Assembly (NCBI GenBank): GCA_035236585.1
Contig: CP141126.1
Span: 9,623,001 to 9,687,000 of the forward strand
Direction of reading: 5' to 3'
Source of the DNA: Warburgia ugandensis
Lineage: Eukaryota > Streptophyta > Magnoliopsida > Canellales > Canellaceae
DNA: 64,000 bases
The notes under the pieces were generated by a model that worked only from the letters and a program-made list of their open reading frames with translations, was not told the origin of the DNA and ran no database searches. This document shows positions 23,880 to 35,650 of the stretch, one piece after another. Numbering within the stretch: the first letter of the stretch is position 1; each line of letters opens with the position of its first letter. Position numbers and translations under genes: made by a program.

Positions 23880-24720
23880 AAAAATTCAATCTTGTCCAAT
23901 GTTCTTTACTAAGATTAGCAAGAAATCTACTTACAACACTGATTGGATGTGCCATATTTGGCCAAGTACAAACCATTACATACATCATGCTACCAATAGC
24001 CAATGCATAGGGTGTTTTTCATTTCTTCTTTCTCCTTTTTAATTGAAGGGCATTGTTTAGAGCTTAACTTGAAGTGTCTTGTAATAGATGTAGTAACTGG
24101 CTTTGCATCCTTTAAATGAAATTAGTCCAACAACTTCTTAATGTACCTCTCTTACAACAACCACAACTTTTAGCTGCTCTATCACGTGACTTTGCATTCC
24201 CAAAGTTTGCTTAGCTAGTTCTATGTCTTTTATTTTAAAAGGTTTGATCAAGTCTTTCTTCAACTTATTAGTCATGTGCACCTCCTGGACAGCAATCAAC
24301 ATTATCTATAAAAAGACAAAGAATGATAAAGTTACCTTAAGGAAACTTCTTAGTGTAGACATAATGATTTACCAAAACCATGAACTAGTCAAACTTTTCA
24401 GATCATTTCTTAGGCGTTTGCTCCAACTTCTTAGTGTTTGTATATCTAGTTGCCCCAACTCTACATCCAAAGTAGCCGAATAGAGGACATCTTGAGTACA
24501 GGAAAAAATATCTTATCAAAATCAACTATCATTTATTCCTTGTAGCCTTTGACTATCAACCTTGTCTTGTATATGTTATTGCCATTTTTATCTTTATTCT
24601 TATCCTTTGCTCTTTCTACTAAATCATGGAAATTGTTCTTGCCAAAACAATGTTTCTCTTCTTGAGTAGCTTTCTAGTAGTAGGATACTAAGTATAAGGA
24701 ACATATATCCTTGAACATCA
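23880..24720 (-). pseudogene. Ty1/copia reverse transcriptase remnant
   Basis: Minus-strand translation recovers copia RT in order, with stops and frameshifts: EEKHCFGKNNFHDLVERAKD then NIYKTRLIVKGYKE (about 24660-24520), IVDFDKIFFPVLKMSSI (about 24500), MLIAVQEVHMTNKLKKDLIK (about 24310-24240), and IGSMMYVMVCTWPNMAHPIS then VVSRFLANLSKEHW (about 23990-23900), the conserved end of RT before RNase H. The YVDD catalytic box should fall just before MLIAVQEV at about 24310; there the frame runs into stops, so the enzyme is dead. It belongs to the same degenerate element as the integrase and gag pieces to the right. Confidence 0.88.
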
Positions 24721-25079
24721 TGTAGTCCTGAAAGTAGTTGGCATGTCATTGGGTGAGTGTTTACCTCATCCTCTTATTTTATTAATCTTGAGATTCTTCT
24801 TCATGGTCTTCTTCATCATGGACCTCCACATGATCAATGTTATGTTCTTATAGTTCTTTTACTTCTTTTTTGTGTTCATTATTAGCATGGCCTTGCTTAT
24901 GGGGAGTAGCTGCATCACAGTTATCATGGTGAAACTCATACAGAGTTGTTAGTGGCTCCACTCTCTTACCAACAATTTTCTGCTAGTAGGTGCTTCAAAA
25001 TTTTTAATACTTTGGTCTTCTTAGAAAATCACTTCTTTGCTTCCATGGCCTTTCCTGTCAACTAGATTCCACAATGTAT

Positions 25080-25640
25080 CTCCAAATTCTTCTATCACAT
25101 AACTCAAGAAGATACATGTCATAGACTTATCTTCCAACTTTATTCTCAACTCGTTTGCTACATATTGTAAGTGCTGGTATGTAATATCTTTGCCTCTTCA
25201 AACTTTTTCTTGAACTTCCCTATTCAATGGAGCTAAAGGAGATAAGTTGATTAAGTAGCAAGCTATTCTCATGGCTTCACCCAAAATGGCTTTAGCAATT
25301 TTGAGGAAGACATCACAAATCCTTTCAATAATTGTTCGGTTCATGCAGGTGATAATGACATTTTGATGAGGAGTGTATAAGGTACTCTTACTCATGTCTT
25401 ATCTCATGTTTTGAATAGTATTTTTCAAATGTTTTTGAGGTGTGTACACCCCTATTGTCTATCCTCAGACACTTTAAATGTTTTTCTGCTTTAGTTTCAA
25501 CTAAAACATAAAACTTCATAAAGATGTCAAACACTTTATTTGAACTTATCATATCATACACCCATATTTCATAGATGCATCATCAATGAGGGTGACAATG
25601 TAAGAAGCACTGCTCCATGTAACAATCAATAGAGTCAATG
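25080..25640 (-). pseudogene. Ty1/copia integrase core remnant
   Basis: Minus-strand pieces in order: SYIVTLIDDASMKYG (about 25590), VFDIFMKFYVLVETKAEKHL then KCLRIDNRGVHTS (about 25530-25450), and YTPHQNVIITCMNRTIIER then ACYLINLSPLAPLN (about 25375-25215). These match the IN core: TFIDDFSRK, the CLRSDNGGE aspartate region, and the TPQQNGVVERMNRT glutamate region. In the last, the usual G-V-V-E-R is V-I-I-T-C, so the catalytic glutamate is lost. Several stops and frameshifts. It continues towards RT on the left. On the right it is separated from the integrase N-terminus (27.06-27.38 kb) by about 1.4 kb of inserted DNA. Confidence 0.9.
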
Positions 25641-25908
25641 TGGGGTCGATGGAGGCAATTACACCTCTACCAAGTCTTCAAAATTCCTAAGTAGCAATGT
25701 TTTCTTAATTGTTTATTTATAACTAGGTAGGCCTAATACCATTGAAAAGAAAAAAGAAGAGAGAAAATATTAAAAATTGATGTAAACTTCATATTAACCA
25801 AAATATAAAAGAAATACTATCCTTTGCTTTTCAAAGAGGAAGGGTTCTTCGTTTTTCTTTATTCTGCATTTGTTGCAACATGAAATTATTCATGAAATAC
25901 GAATCCTA

Positions 25909-25911
<3 letters not shown>

Positions 25912-26000
<89 letters not shown>
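25912..26000. repeat. Compound CT/CA microsatellite
   Basis: A CT run (25912-25963) passing directly into a CA run (25963-26000). Confidence 0.98.
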
Positions 26001-26001
<1 letters not shown>

Positions 26002-26439
26002 TCTTACAAAAAATTTGTTCTAAAGCACCCAAAAACTTATTTTTCTTAATTTTTAATAAAAATATTTAAAATCCCATCTTTTGAGCTATTAAGTAGCATG
26101 GTATTTGTGTCTTTATTTTGATGGTGGCCAAAGTTTGTATTGTTAAAGTCAACATGATGAATGTTTTTGTCTAAAATATATGAAATTATGATTTTTGTGG
26201 CAATAGCTTTGTTCAATTTTTGTCTATTCTTTTCTTGAAAATCTTCAAATAAGGGTTTTGTGGTATTCTCTTATTTTTATCTATTTAAAATTCTTATATG
26301 TGTTAAATAATTATATACACTTTGTGGGGTTTTATCTATATTATGAAACTCCATTCTATTACTTCTTTGTATGAGTTTACTTTGCCATTGAGTTTATGTA
26401 ATTTCTTGTATTTGAATTAGTTCCATATAAGTTTGTCAT

Positions 26440-27055
26440 AAGAATGTTAAGATCTAAGTTACATCCTCTTTTTGAAGAGGATGATAATCAAGAACAAGAA
26501 GGAAATTGCCTAAGTATAACAATGGTGGATATTAAGTCAGTAGTTCTTCCTTTAGATCTTGATCTTTGACCATTGATTTTGAAGTATCATCCTAATATTC
26601 AAGATGAAGTCCAATGCTCATATTTAGTTAGGAGTCCTACAAAACCTCATGCCCATAACTTTCCTAAAAGAAAATAGAGCAAGCATACCAATGGTTTAAT
26701 CTAGCTTGATTTAAGAAATTTGATACATGGCTGAAGGATGCTGCATTTTGCCTATGTTATTATTTTTTCTAGTCGCATACTAGAATCTACTAGATTGCAA
26801 CTATTTTGTTGTAGGGGGTTGTCAAATATTAAAAAAAGAAAAAGAAGGAGATTTGAAATGCATATTGGAGGGCTAATAGTGCTAATAATTAAGCTTGGAA
26901 TAAGTGTAAGGGTTTAATAAGATATCAGTGGATGAATGATTGTTTGATTACATACATTCAAAAAGATATATTTAATCAATTTGATCATGAGATTATCATG
27001 AAATTATGAAAACCTGACAAAGAACATTGTAAATGAGGTATCTTAATAAAAATCA
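26440..27055 (+). pseudogene. Decayed hAT-like transposase, TTF-type zinc-finger region
   Basis: Plus-strand translation with stops and a frameshift: VDIKSVVLPLDLDL, then LILKYHPNIQDEVQCSYLVR then SPTKPHAHNFPKRK, then, after a shift, LKDAAFCLCYYFF, then an NSANN-AWNK-C region. This is the order of the N-terminal part of plant TTF-type zinc-finger / ZMYM1-like proteins derived from hAT elements: DPG..YHPN..D.VRRAYL..GP..P..H.FP, then EKDAAFCLCCYLF. Only this N-terminal stretch is visible; the RNase H-like catalytic and dimerisation regions are absent. It lies on the strand opposite to the copia element and inside its integrase. Confidence 0.75.
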
Positions 27056-27059
27056 TTTT

Positions 27060-27384
27060 ATTAACATTTGTATTTCAACTTTAGTATTTTGGTTAACTTT
27101 GAGAAACTGTGACTTTAGATAATAACAAAACTTTGTCCCCCTTGACACAAAATCATATTTCTGCCATTGCATGTAATAATTTTCATAGGACCGTATACAT
27201 TGGAATACACTTTTTTTTAAGAGTTTAATGTATTATCTAGAGTCATTTCTCGCAAAAGAAACTCTATGTTGCTTTTGAATTAAATAATCATCTCATGAAT
27301 TAAAACGCATACCTTTGATATGTAGATTAAAGTTCTTTTTTTTGTAAGATTTTTATCATCTTCCCACTCACGTTGCTAAGACTC
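27060..27384 (-). pseudogene. Ty1/copia integrase N-terminal remnant
   Basis: Minus-strand translation shows KQHRVSF at about 27250 and VYSNVYGPMKIITCNG at about 27210, matching the GKQHRVSF and HSDVxGPM phrases between the integrase zinc finger and the catalytic core. The piece ends abruptly at 27384-27388, the target duplication of the inserted solo LTR, and its upstream neighbour resumes beyond 30408. Confidence 0.85.
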
Positions 27385-30300
27385 TTATTGTAATATCCTT
27401 AATTTTAAAGATAAAAATAGAAAATTATTAAATAAATTAAAATAAAAAATTTATGGATGAAATTATTTCCTGAAAATATAATAATTAGAAAGTGCTCGTC
27501 GATACGAATCCAACGCCACCAAGAACGCGAAAAACGGAGCTCAAACGAGGGAGTTATGAGCCGTCAAAGTTGTAAGGGCAAAATGGTCTTTTGACAGAAA
27601 CGTGTTACACAGGGGTCCAAATTGATAACGGCACCCCTGTCTACACACGTCTCTACCAGTCCGGCGAAATCGCCGGAGAGACGTGGGAAGAGCCGTGTGG
27701 GGAAGAGTTTTTCTTCCCCCAAGACTCTAAAACCCTATATCTATGCTCCTCTAGGAGCCAAAACGCTCCACTTTGAGCGTTTTCCATGAATGATACGCAA
27801 AACCCTAGACCTGCAAAAATCTGAAGTTTCCGGCGAGTGGAGCCCCGGCAACACGAGCAACTCCGGCCAGGTGCAAGGTAAGCCTCAAATCCATGTTTTT
27901 CTGTATTTATTAATTAAAAAATTAATTAGAAAATTAATTAGAAAACCATTTAAAAATTAGGAAAAAAATCAGATTTTTGGGGGCTTTGTGCACGCTACTG
28001 TTGGAGCGTGATTTCATAGACCAAACGTTGTCCTTTTGGAAATTGCACAGTCCAACTAGTGCAAAAGACACCCAAGAGCAAACCCTTTAAATTTGGGAGT
28101 GATCCAACGGTGGAATTGCCTAGAAAACTCAAAAACCAGTACCTAGGGAGGTTTTTAGGAACTTGGGAAAAATCGTTTAAAAACCATGGTTTTTGAGAAA
28201 ATTAGTGCAAAAAGAGGGCATAAATGGATTCTAGAGAGAATTCTGAAGAAAATGGCGCAAAAATCACGCAAAACGGAGCTCAGAGCTCGCCGAGGTGACC
28301 TAATCCGGTCGTCTTCTCCGGCGTCGTCAACGGCGTCGGCGCCCTGCGCTGACGCCAGGACGCACTCCATGACGCCCGAGGGACGACGCCATGTGACGTG
28401 GTCCTCGCATGCGTGCCGGGCGCCGCGCGCGTGCGGGACGGCCTCGGTGGGCCGTCGCGGTGGGGCCGGGATGCGGCGCGTCTCGGCGGCCGTGACGCAC
28501 GCGCGCGTGCGTCACGATCTGCCGAAGACGCGCGGCGCGCATCCCGTGCGGCGTCTGCGACGCCGTGCGTCTTCGTGCGCCAGTGTACGCCGGTGTAAAC
28601 CGGCGGAAAAGAGGCGCCGCCGGTTTAAACCACCTTATGGTGGTCCGGCAAGCCCCATTTGAGGGTAGTTTTCACTAAAACTTGATTTTTGGGAGCTAGA
28701 GAGGTCCAAATCACGATCCGAAAGAGGCGTTGTGACCGTATTGACGACGCGGACCTAGTTTTAACTTAAAAACTTAGAAATGACCACTTTTTATTTAGAA
28801 AAATTTTAAAATAGTGATGTGACATGTACAGGTGCACTTGAATATACCAATTAAAGGGAGTTATTGGCAAGCTAGTGATCTCACACTGAGGTAGGTGACG
28901 ACAACTAATGTTTTGCCTTGATTTTTAAACCATGTTTAAACATAGCATCATGTGTGATTGTGTTTTAAAATGCAATTATTATTTACCGTGGATTTCATGC
29001 TACATTGCGTACAGGATGGTTATTCCAAATTGAAATCTTTTATTGAATAAACTTATTTCAAATGCTTTTACAAGTATGACGTTAATTTGTTATGCTTACT
29101 TAGAGACTTATTTCTTATTATATATATAGAAAATGCATGGATTTACATGGAAATGAGAATAGAGGCTTACTACCGGTCCTTTGATAGGCTAACCCCAGGA
29201 TGAGGGGCATGTCTTGGGGATTGCAAGCTATAAGTGCTCTTGAGTTTTAGCATATACATATGATTTCCGTGTTTTATATTTGATGACGGGTGCTCTCGCC
29301 GGTGGGCGTCATCTTTAGGAGGGATAGGGTCGGCCACCCACCTTCCGAGATTATGATGTGATGAGTTTGTGATATGATAGACACACGCCCATAGATGGCA
29401 TTCGGTAGGGGTTTGGTAACATGGATAGTCCACACTACCGGTCTGAGCCTTTCCATGGGGACAGATGCTAAGTCTCCCGTTATGGTGTCGACGGGGAGCG
29501 GCGGTGGTTGATACCCATGGAGGGTTGCCACTGCAGCATGATGGCCCATATTTTTGTTATGTGTGCATGTATGATGAGCATGGTGATAGATGGTATGCCT
29601 GGGTGTGACGACACTCAGAGGTTGACTATGTGTACTCCTGATCAGGGATGTTAGTGCGATGTGGTGGGACCCATTACCTTAGGGTGCCCTTATTCTTGTT
29701 GTATGCTCCATGTTATTGATTCATGTCATGTTTTAACTCAGTGAACTTCATGTTTTAGCATTTGGAATAAATTGGCATTTATTTGAACATGGCATTATGA
29801 TATCACTATTTCCATAAATGTTAGACTTTTCATCAATGCTGTTCATTATTTCTTCATTTATAACATTAATTGTCTATGTACCTACACAAGCGATAGCTTG
29901 CTGAGGCATTGCTTTGTTTTGCAATGCCTTAGATCTCGAGCGCGATAACAGGAAAGGCAAGGCTGTTGAGAAGCCGTGAGAGCTGCTGAAGACTAGTTTC
30001 CCTATAGTTTTAGAAAGTAATGTGAGTCATTAGAGTGGATTATTATTTGAATTTTATTATGAATTTGCATACTTTATATTTGGATGTGATTTAGATCTTT
30101 GGACATATATTGGACATTTATATGGGATGTTATGATGGATAGACCCTGGGCCATATTATTATTGTCTTTTGGACGTTTATTTGATTTAAAATAAAGGCGC
30201 CTATTTATTTGACGTTGATTTATACGCGGATCATTTATTTGTGTTTAAATTACATGTACGCCATTTTGAGAAAGGAAAAATTAACACCCGGAGTTTTAAG

Positions 30301-30413
30301 ATAGGTTTAGTAAAATGTTAAATAAATCTTTTCTCATGGGATCCCAAATGCTCTTATTTAAATTGTCAAAAAAAAAAAAAAATTGTCTTAAAAATCCGGG
30401 GTGTTACACTTAT
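27384..30413. mobile_element. Large solo LTR, family A copy 2, inserted in the copia element; CTTAT target duplication
   Basis: A 3020-bp block (27389-30408) opening TGTAATATCC and closing GGGTGTTACA (inverted termini TGTAA(T/C)A(T/C)CC), flanked by CTTAT at 27384-27388 and 30409-30413. The copia pre-integrase text on the right and integrase text on the left are contiguous once it is removed. It is in opposite orientation to the copy at 11.8-14.7 kb; the shared marker is at about 29889-29945 (AGCTTGCTGAGGCATTG and CAATGCCTTAGATCTCGAGC). It has no internal retrotransposon domain. A CpG-rich patch at about 28290-28640 gives a spurious 158-residue Arg/Ala-rich ORF. Confidence 0.85.
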
Positions 30414-30640
30414 GGAGTGCGATAAGTAACAAGTAGCACTTGCAGTATTTAGCTCCCCGTTTATGCATGCCTTTCATGTAGTACAAAGTGCCATAGTTGT
30501 TGCCTCTAATCACTACAAGTGCATCTCTTGTAAGCTCCCAAGTTACCTTCTCAAAGATGGTATTATATCCTTCATTGTCTAGTTTCTTGGCAGAGATGAG
30601 ATTCATTGGCAAATTCAGAATATCTCACACTTCCTTTAGC
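30414..30640 (-). pseudogene. Ty1/copia gag-pre-integrase remnant
   Basis: Minus-strand frame reads MPMNLISAKKLDNEGYNTIF, then ELTRDALVVIRGNNYGTLYY, matching the protease-to-integrase linker of copia (NLISxGxLDxxGY..KGxLVVxRG..GTLY). It runs straight into the terminal inverted end of the solo LTR, whose bases supply its last few codons. Confidence 0.88.
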
Positions 30641-30829
30641 GTAGCTTACATCTCATAGTAGTTTCAACACATATCTTACCTATGGAAACAACTTTTTATG
30701 CCCCCTTGATTTCAGGTGGATAAAACAAAACTTTTAGAACTTATGAGAAATGAACTAATCCTTATGCAAAGTGGCATGATAAGATTTACCCATTTCAATT
30801 ACTCAATTGGTGTCCTCATTATTTCCATT

Positions 30830-31560
30830 TAGACTTTTACTTTCCTTTATAACAACTAAGCCACAATCACTCAACACATTGCCAGCACTTTCTTCTTTTT
30901 GTTTAATATTATCGTCTTTCTTATCTTTCTTGTACTTTTGAATTTGCCTTTTTGCTTGTCTACTAACGCAATAATAGTGACATACAATCTTGACTCTAGA
31001 CTTTGATCTAGGCTAGGACTTTTTGTGAAGATGTGGCTCTCTTTTTTATGTTTTACCTCTATCTTCACTTGCTAAGACTTGTGAGCTAGAAACACTTGTC
31101 AACTTTCTTCGTGTTTCTTCATTTAGCAAGCTATTAGACACATGACTCATAGTCAACACCCCATTTTGCACTAAATTACTCTATAAAACTACAAGGATCT
31201 TTTAGTTTTCCAATAGTAAGCTAGACAATAATAATGTGGCAACTCATCATCCAAAACCATCCTCATTGAGGCCAATTACTTTACTAGACTTTGCACCTCA
31301 TTTACATGTTTGGCTACCAAAGTACTTTTCTTAAATGTCAATTTACAAGATTGAATGAGAAAAGTGTTTGGTCCTTTTACACAAGTCATATAACTTCTTC
31401 TATAGTAACTGTGCCATTATATAATCAGACACATGATCGAATATAACATCATCCAACCATTGGCTAATTGTAGCAATTGTTTTACTATCAATCTTTGTTC
31501 TTCATCCTTTTGACTTGGGTTTCTAGCTTACTTCCTTCAATGGGTGTGGATGAAGCTTTA
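30830..31560 (-). pseudogene. Ty1/copia gag remnant
   Basis: Minus-strand pieces: TIATISQWLDDVIFDHVSDY then MAQLLXKKLYDLCKR (about 31480-31380), then a GFG..VATLLLSSLLLEN stretch (about 31240), which correspond to the gag helices of copia (..I.L.L.D.V..HV....TA..LW..L...Y, and ..LL.SLP..). Near 30970 a C-H-Y-Y-C spacing is what remains of the CCHC zinc knuckle. Interrupted by stops and frameshifts; not functional. Confidence 0.75.
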
Positions 31561-32156
31561 CAATATAGAAAATCTTCCATCTTAGTTCACATTAGTCATT
31601 TACTTTTGTTAAGGCTAATCATTCTTGTGGTGCTTTCCATATTAATTCACGTAGGATATAATCTTAAACAACAACTAACGCTCTTCCCCTCTATGTGAAT
31701 TACTTAGGAAATTTTACAAATACCTAGGATGCCAAATAGCAACATACACGCTCACTAATACAAACTGCTAAGTAATGAATAAGGAAACAAAAAAGGACAT
31801 ATAAAAAAGAATGCAATAATTTACATTGAATACCCTCTCAAATTGAGAGGTTAAATCCACTAGGTAATTGCACCAAATCTATTATGTTAGAAAAAATTAC
31901 AAGTCTTCTTCTTCTCAAGATAAGTCTTGCTTACTTTCTTCTATAATCTCACCACCTACAATGGAGAATGGAAACCCTCTTCTTTTTCTCTAGTTTTCTT
32001 TATGAAGACAGAGAATAAAAAATCTTCTCAACTCTTTTCCAAGAAGAATATACACATTTATGCGAGTTGAGAGAAAAATACTAGTTATGTTTTTTGCCAA
32101 GGGCTCAAATCACTTGAATTATAGGCCCCATCTCATGACATGGAATGACCCACGCA

Positions 32157-32298
32157 TTCCATTAAACTTAAGAGTTCAACATGGGGAAGTGAGCTTAATG
32201 ATAGTATAGAGGAAGTGAGCTTATTCTTCTTCTTCAAAGTTTAGATCCTTTTAGAAACTTTAGACTTCCATTAAACTTAAGAGTTCAACATGGGGAAA
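32157..32298. repeat. Direct repeat of about 31 bp, spaced 111 bp
   Basis: TTCCATTAAACTTAAGAGTT followed by CAACATGGGGA occurs at 32157-32187 and 32268-32298. It lies just upstream (minus sense) of the copia gag remnant, so it may be part of a decayed 5' LTR or leader; the matching 3' LTR was not found. Confidence 0.8.
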
Positions 32299-32319
32299 GC
32301 ATATGCAATAACCCCTTTT

Positions 32320-35300
32320 GTGATTATGACACCCTTCGTCTTCTTTTCTTCCCTTTTAAACGGTATTATTAGATACTTTGTTAATAGGGTGCTGATTGTA
32401 GTTCGGGAATTGACATAGCTTCTGCTAGCTTGACGAATACTAGGGGCAGTCCCTCTTTCCAGTGATCAAAACCGTCATTCTCCCAAGTCTAGGATGAGCG
32501 ATGCACGAAAATCTAAATCTGTTCGCTATTGAGCCCTAGCGTTTGACGAATCAAAGTATTAGAATCATCAAATGCTGCATAATTCTAATGTTTAACTCTT
32601 TAGTCCCGATCTCGATCTACCAGCTACATGGTTTGGAATCCTGCAACAGTGGATCCACTTGTACTTTCGCCTGCGAAACATAGTGAATAATATGATATTA
32701 TTTGTTGCTTTCTAGAGATTTACACAACAAGAATCAGGCTGATGGTGAGTGAACACCCATTTTGTGTAGCAAACCATTTCAGCTTTCTAGGAATGTGGAC
32801 AGCAATTATGTCGTGGTTTGCCCCCTGTAAAATCGATACAGAAGATTTGAAGGACAAGCAGCTCTTAGGTAGAGGGGCCTAAAGTAATCATTCACCTCCA
32901 AGAGGTAAAAGGTTCGGCAATAATAGAGGGTACTTACACAGAGGATCGAATCTTAAGAGTACTTGGGAGTCTAAGGTGAAGCCAAGTCATTTGCTGCTCT
33001 AAAGAGTACTACGGTGCGGTGGTGAGAAAGTAGAAGCAGGTCCTGGATTGCCGTTGGTTCATATAACACATTTTCCAGGTCTTCTCTGGCCAGGCCAAAA
33101 ATACTCATCCGATGGATTATCTCAGCATTGTTAATCACAGTTGTATAAGGGATGGTATTCCGTCCATTTTACAACTGCTGGTAAGAATTTTCGGGCACAT
33201 GTTCTACCGAAGACAGGGTCCAGAAGTTGAGCGGTTCGCGTCCCCAACATCTCCGGCCGACTTGTACTTTTTAGCTGATTGTACTGCCAGTTAGAGCACC
33301 ACATACTGCAGGATACTGAAACTAATGGTATTGCATAAACTTCCCCTTTTCGACCGCATATCCACCTGCATGCGTTGTATTCCAAAAGTGATAGTGACTT
33401 AGAATTCGTGATTGGAGGATCAAAATAACGTGATTAATTTGGTAAATGAAAATGATGGACTCTTTAAAGTTTACAAAGCCAGGCAGGCACTACGTGTTAA
33501 CACCCTATCCTTCCTTTTGTCAAAAGTTAGGAGAAGTTAAAGCATCTTCTTTATCTTCTTCCTAATCTGTCTTCAAAAGCTTGAAAACTACTCGGAGTAA
33601 TGTCTATAAAATCAGTGATTCTTTGACGCATTGATCGCCTCTAATTACAAGACTTATCTTCTTGATCTTCTTATATCACCAAATGCTTGTTTTCTCAGTA
33701 TCTTTCATAGCATTACTTGTCGTATGGCTGCATCGGATACAGTTTGGATACCATCATTTTATATCCATTTCAATATATTTCATCATTTTGGATATGTATT
33801 TGGATAGTAGTTCGGATATTCCTCTGTTATTCTATATCCATTCTATGCAGCTTGGTCTTGATGACGAATTATTTCTATTGTTTACATTTGCTAATCCTTT
33901 TGGAGAATAGGATGATGTCATTTCATAAACTGTAGGCCAAATTGATCCGAAGTCCCAAATTTCACCTAGGTGAAAACTCTAGTATCTCTAAGGTGTAAGC
34001 AAATCAGGGTTTATTATTCAGTTTCGTCTCATTCTAACCAAAAAATGCAAGTAAATATGAGCTTTCTCTTAACAAAGTGTTTTCATTGCTGGAACATAGA
34101 GATTACAAATTTTGCAATTTCCCTTTGTTTGGATTTCCATTTTATTCAAAACAGGGATAACATTGACCTAGCTTCGCAGTCGTTTGACCGATGAAAGAAA
34201 ACAACTGGCCCAATCCAACTCCAACTCACCTTATTTCCAGGACGAATTCGGGGTTTCACTTTATGGCTGCTCCTGAAATACTACTCTCAAAACAAATAAA
34301 CTCCGCATATCGATTTGCCACTAGATTCCTGAAGGGGAAGTATCACATCAAAGTCTAAATTGATGGACGACCAGCATTCCTCATCTCTTTAGATATTCAC
34401 TAAATACCATCCTATTGAAAGAAACAAAGAGACGTCACATGATCTATCAACATCTACCTTACTAACTTCTGATGAATAAAGGCATCTGTAACGTCAAATC
34501 CCCAAAACACTGAGCCAAAAGCATCAGATGTGATTGTCCTTTTTCCTTTGCTACCAATGGAATGCCCACGAGTCTTGATTAATTACAACATCATGCTTGG
34601 CTCTTTCTTTATCTAACTACCTAAGCGAAAAGGTGAAGCGTTTGGTGATGACTTTACGTCCACTCACCATTCATGAAAGAAAAGGAACCTATCTATTTGA
34701 TTTCAATTATAGATATATTTATAATGTTTCTTAATCCAATGGCTCGCAATCAACAAGCTATTTACCAGGCCCTGTTATGTTTTCTAGCTTTCCCTTCAGC
34801 GGATGCTATGATAATCCTCCAAATTTCGACAAGATTGAGCTCTTACTTTGGATCCTATCGCATCCTTGGACTCTTTGGAGACTTCCACTAATTAATTCAG
34901 CATCAGACTTTATGGCGATTAATACGTCCTTGATCTCGAAAGGTTGGGGCCGACTACAATAAATGGCAAACAAAGAATTCTTATCTTCTTTACCAAGATT
35001 TTATGCATTTAAAAGCATATATATGAGGACAAGGAACCTTACGAAATAGTTAATTAATCCAAAGTTACTTGCACCAGAATCTAACTAGCTATACCACTAA
35101 AAGAGGCACCGGGCATCATCATTTACCCATAAAAAGTATGGCAACATGTAAAGCAAAGTTCCAAGTTCGTGCACGACTGGTTACCTTGTAAAATAGATAT
35201 AAGTGTCCATTATAGTTTTATATGAAATCTGTAGCCCTTGTTCTGATAATGGCACTGCTAACCTCTTTAAGAATCCTATTTTTGATTAGTCACAGCTCTT

Positions 35301-35330
35301 TGCTCTATTAGCGACTGGAAATATCTGGCT
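32320..35330. other. Intergenic stretch upstream of the first WAT1-related gene
   Basis: 3 kb without a supported gene. A short block at about 33740-33845 repeats GGATA/TATCC words (GATACAGTTTGGATACC, TTTATATCCATTTC, TTTTGGATATG) and may be a diverged low-complexity repeat. Confidence 0.4.
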
Positions 35331-35337
35331 TGAGAAG

Positions 35338-35344
35338 TATAAAT
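35338..35344 (+). promoter_or_regulatory. Candidate TATA box for the first WAT1-related gene
   Basis: TATAAAT, about 310 bp before the start codon at 35651. A TATATATA at about 35430 is an alternative that would give a shorter leader. Confidence 0.3.
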
Positions 35345-35650
35345 GAAAAGAGGGTCTCTATATTAAAACACGGGAGTGAGAATTATCATAACACATAGCA
35401 TTATAATTTTTTCCCCATTTTGGTATTATTATATATACATTTGAATTTAGAAATCTAGAGAATATCATCACCACCACCACCAACTTCTTGATGCCCTCAG
35501 TCTCTAAGCAAACAAATTGAAACTCTATGAGACTTGCCAAAAGAAGAAACATACAGCTTCTTATAAGAATTCCCCCATTTTCATCTTTGCGACACCTAGC
35601 TACACATCTTTGGTGGTCTTCAAGTATTAGGGACTTGAAAGCCTATTGCA

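Noticed and set aside
28186..28662. 158-residue Arg/Ala-rich ORF on the plus strand
   Set aside because: It lies in the CpG-rich patch of a solo LTR; high GC suppresses stop codons there on several frames and no family signature is present.
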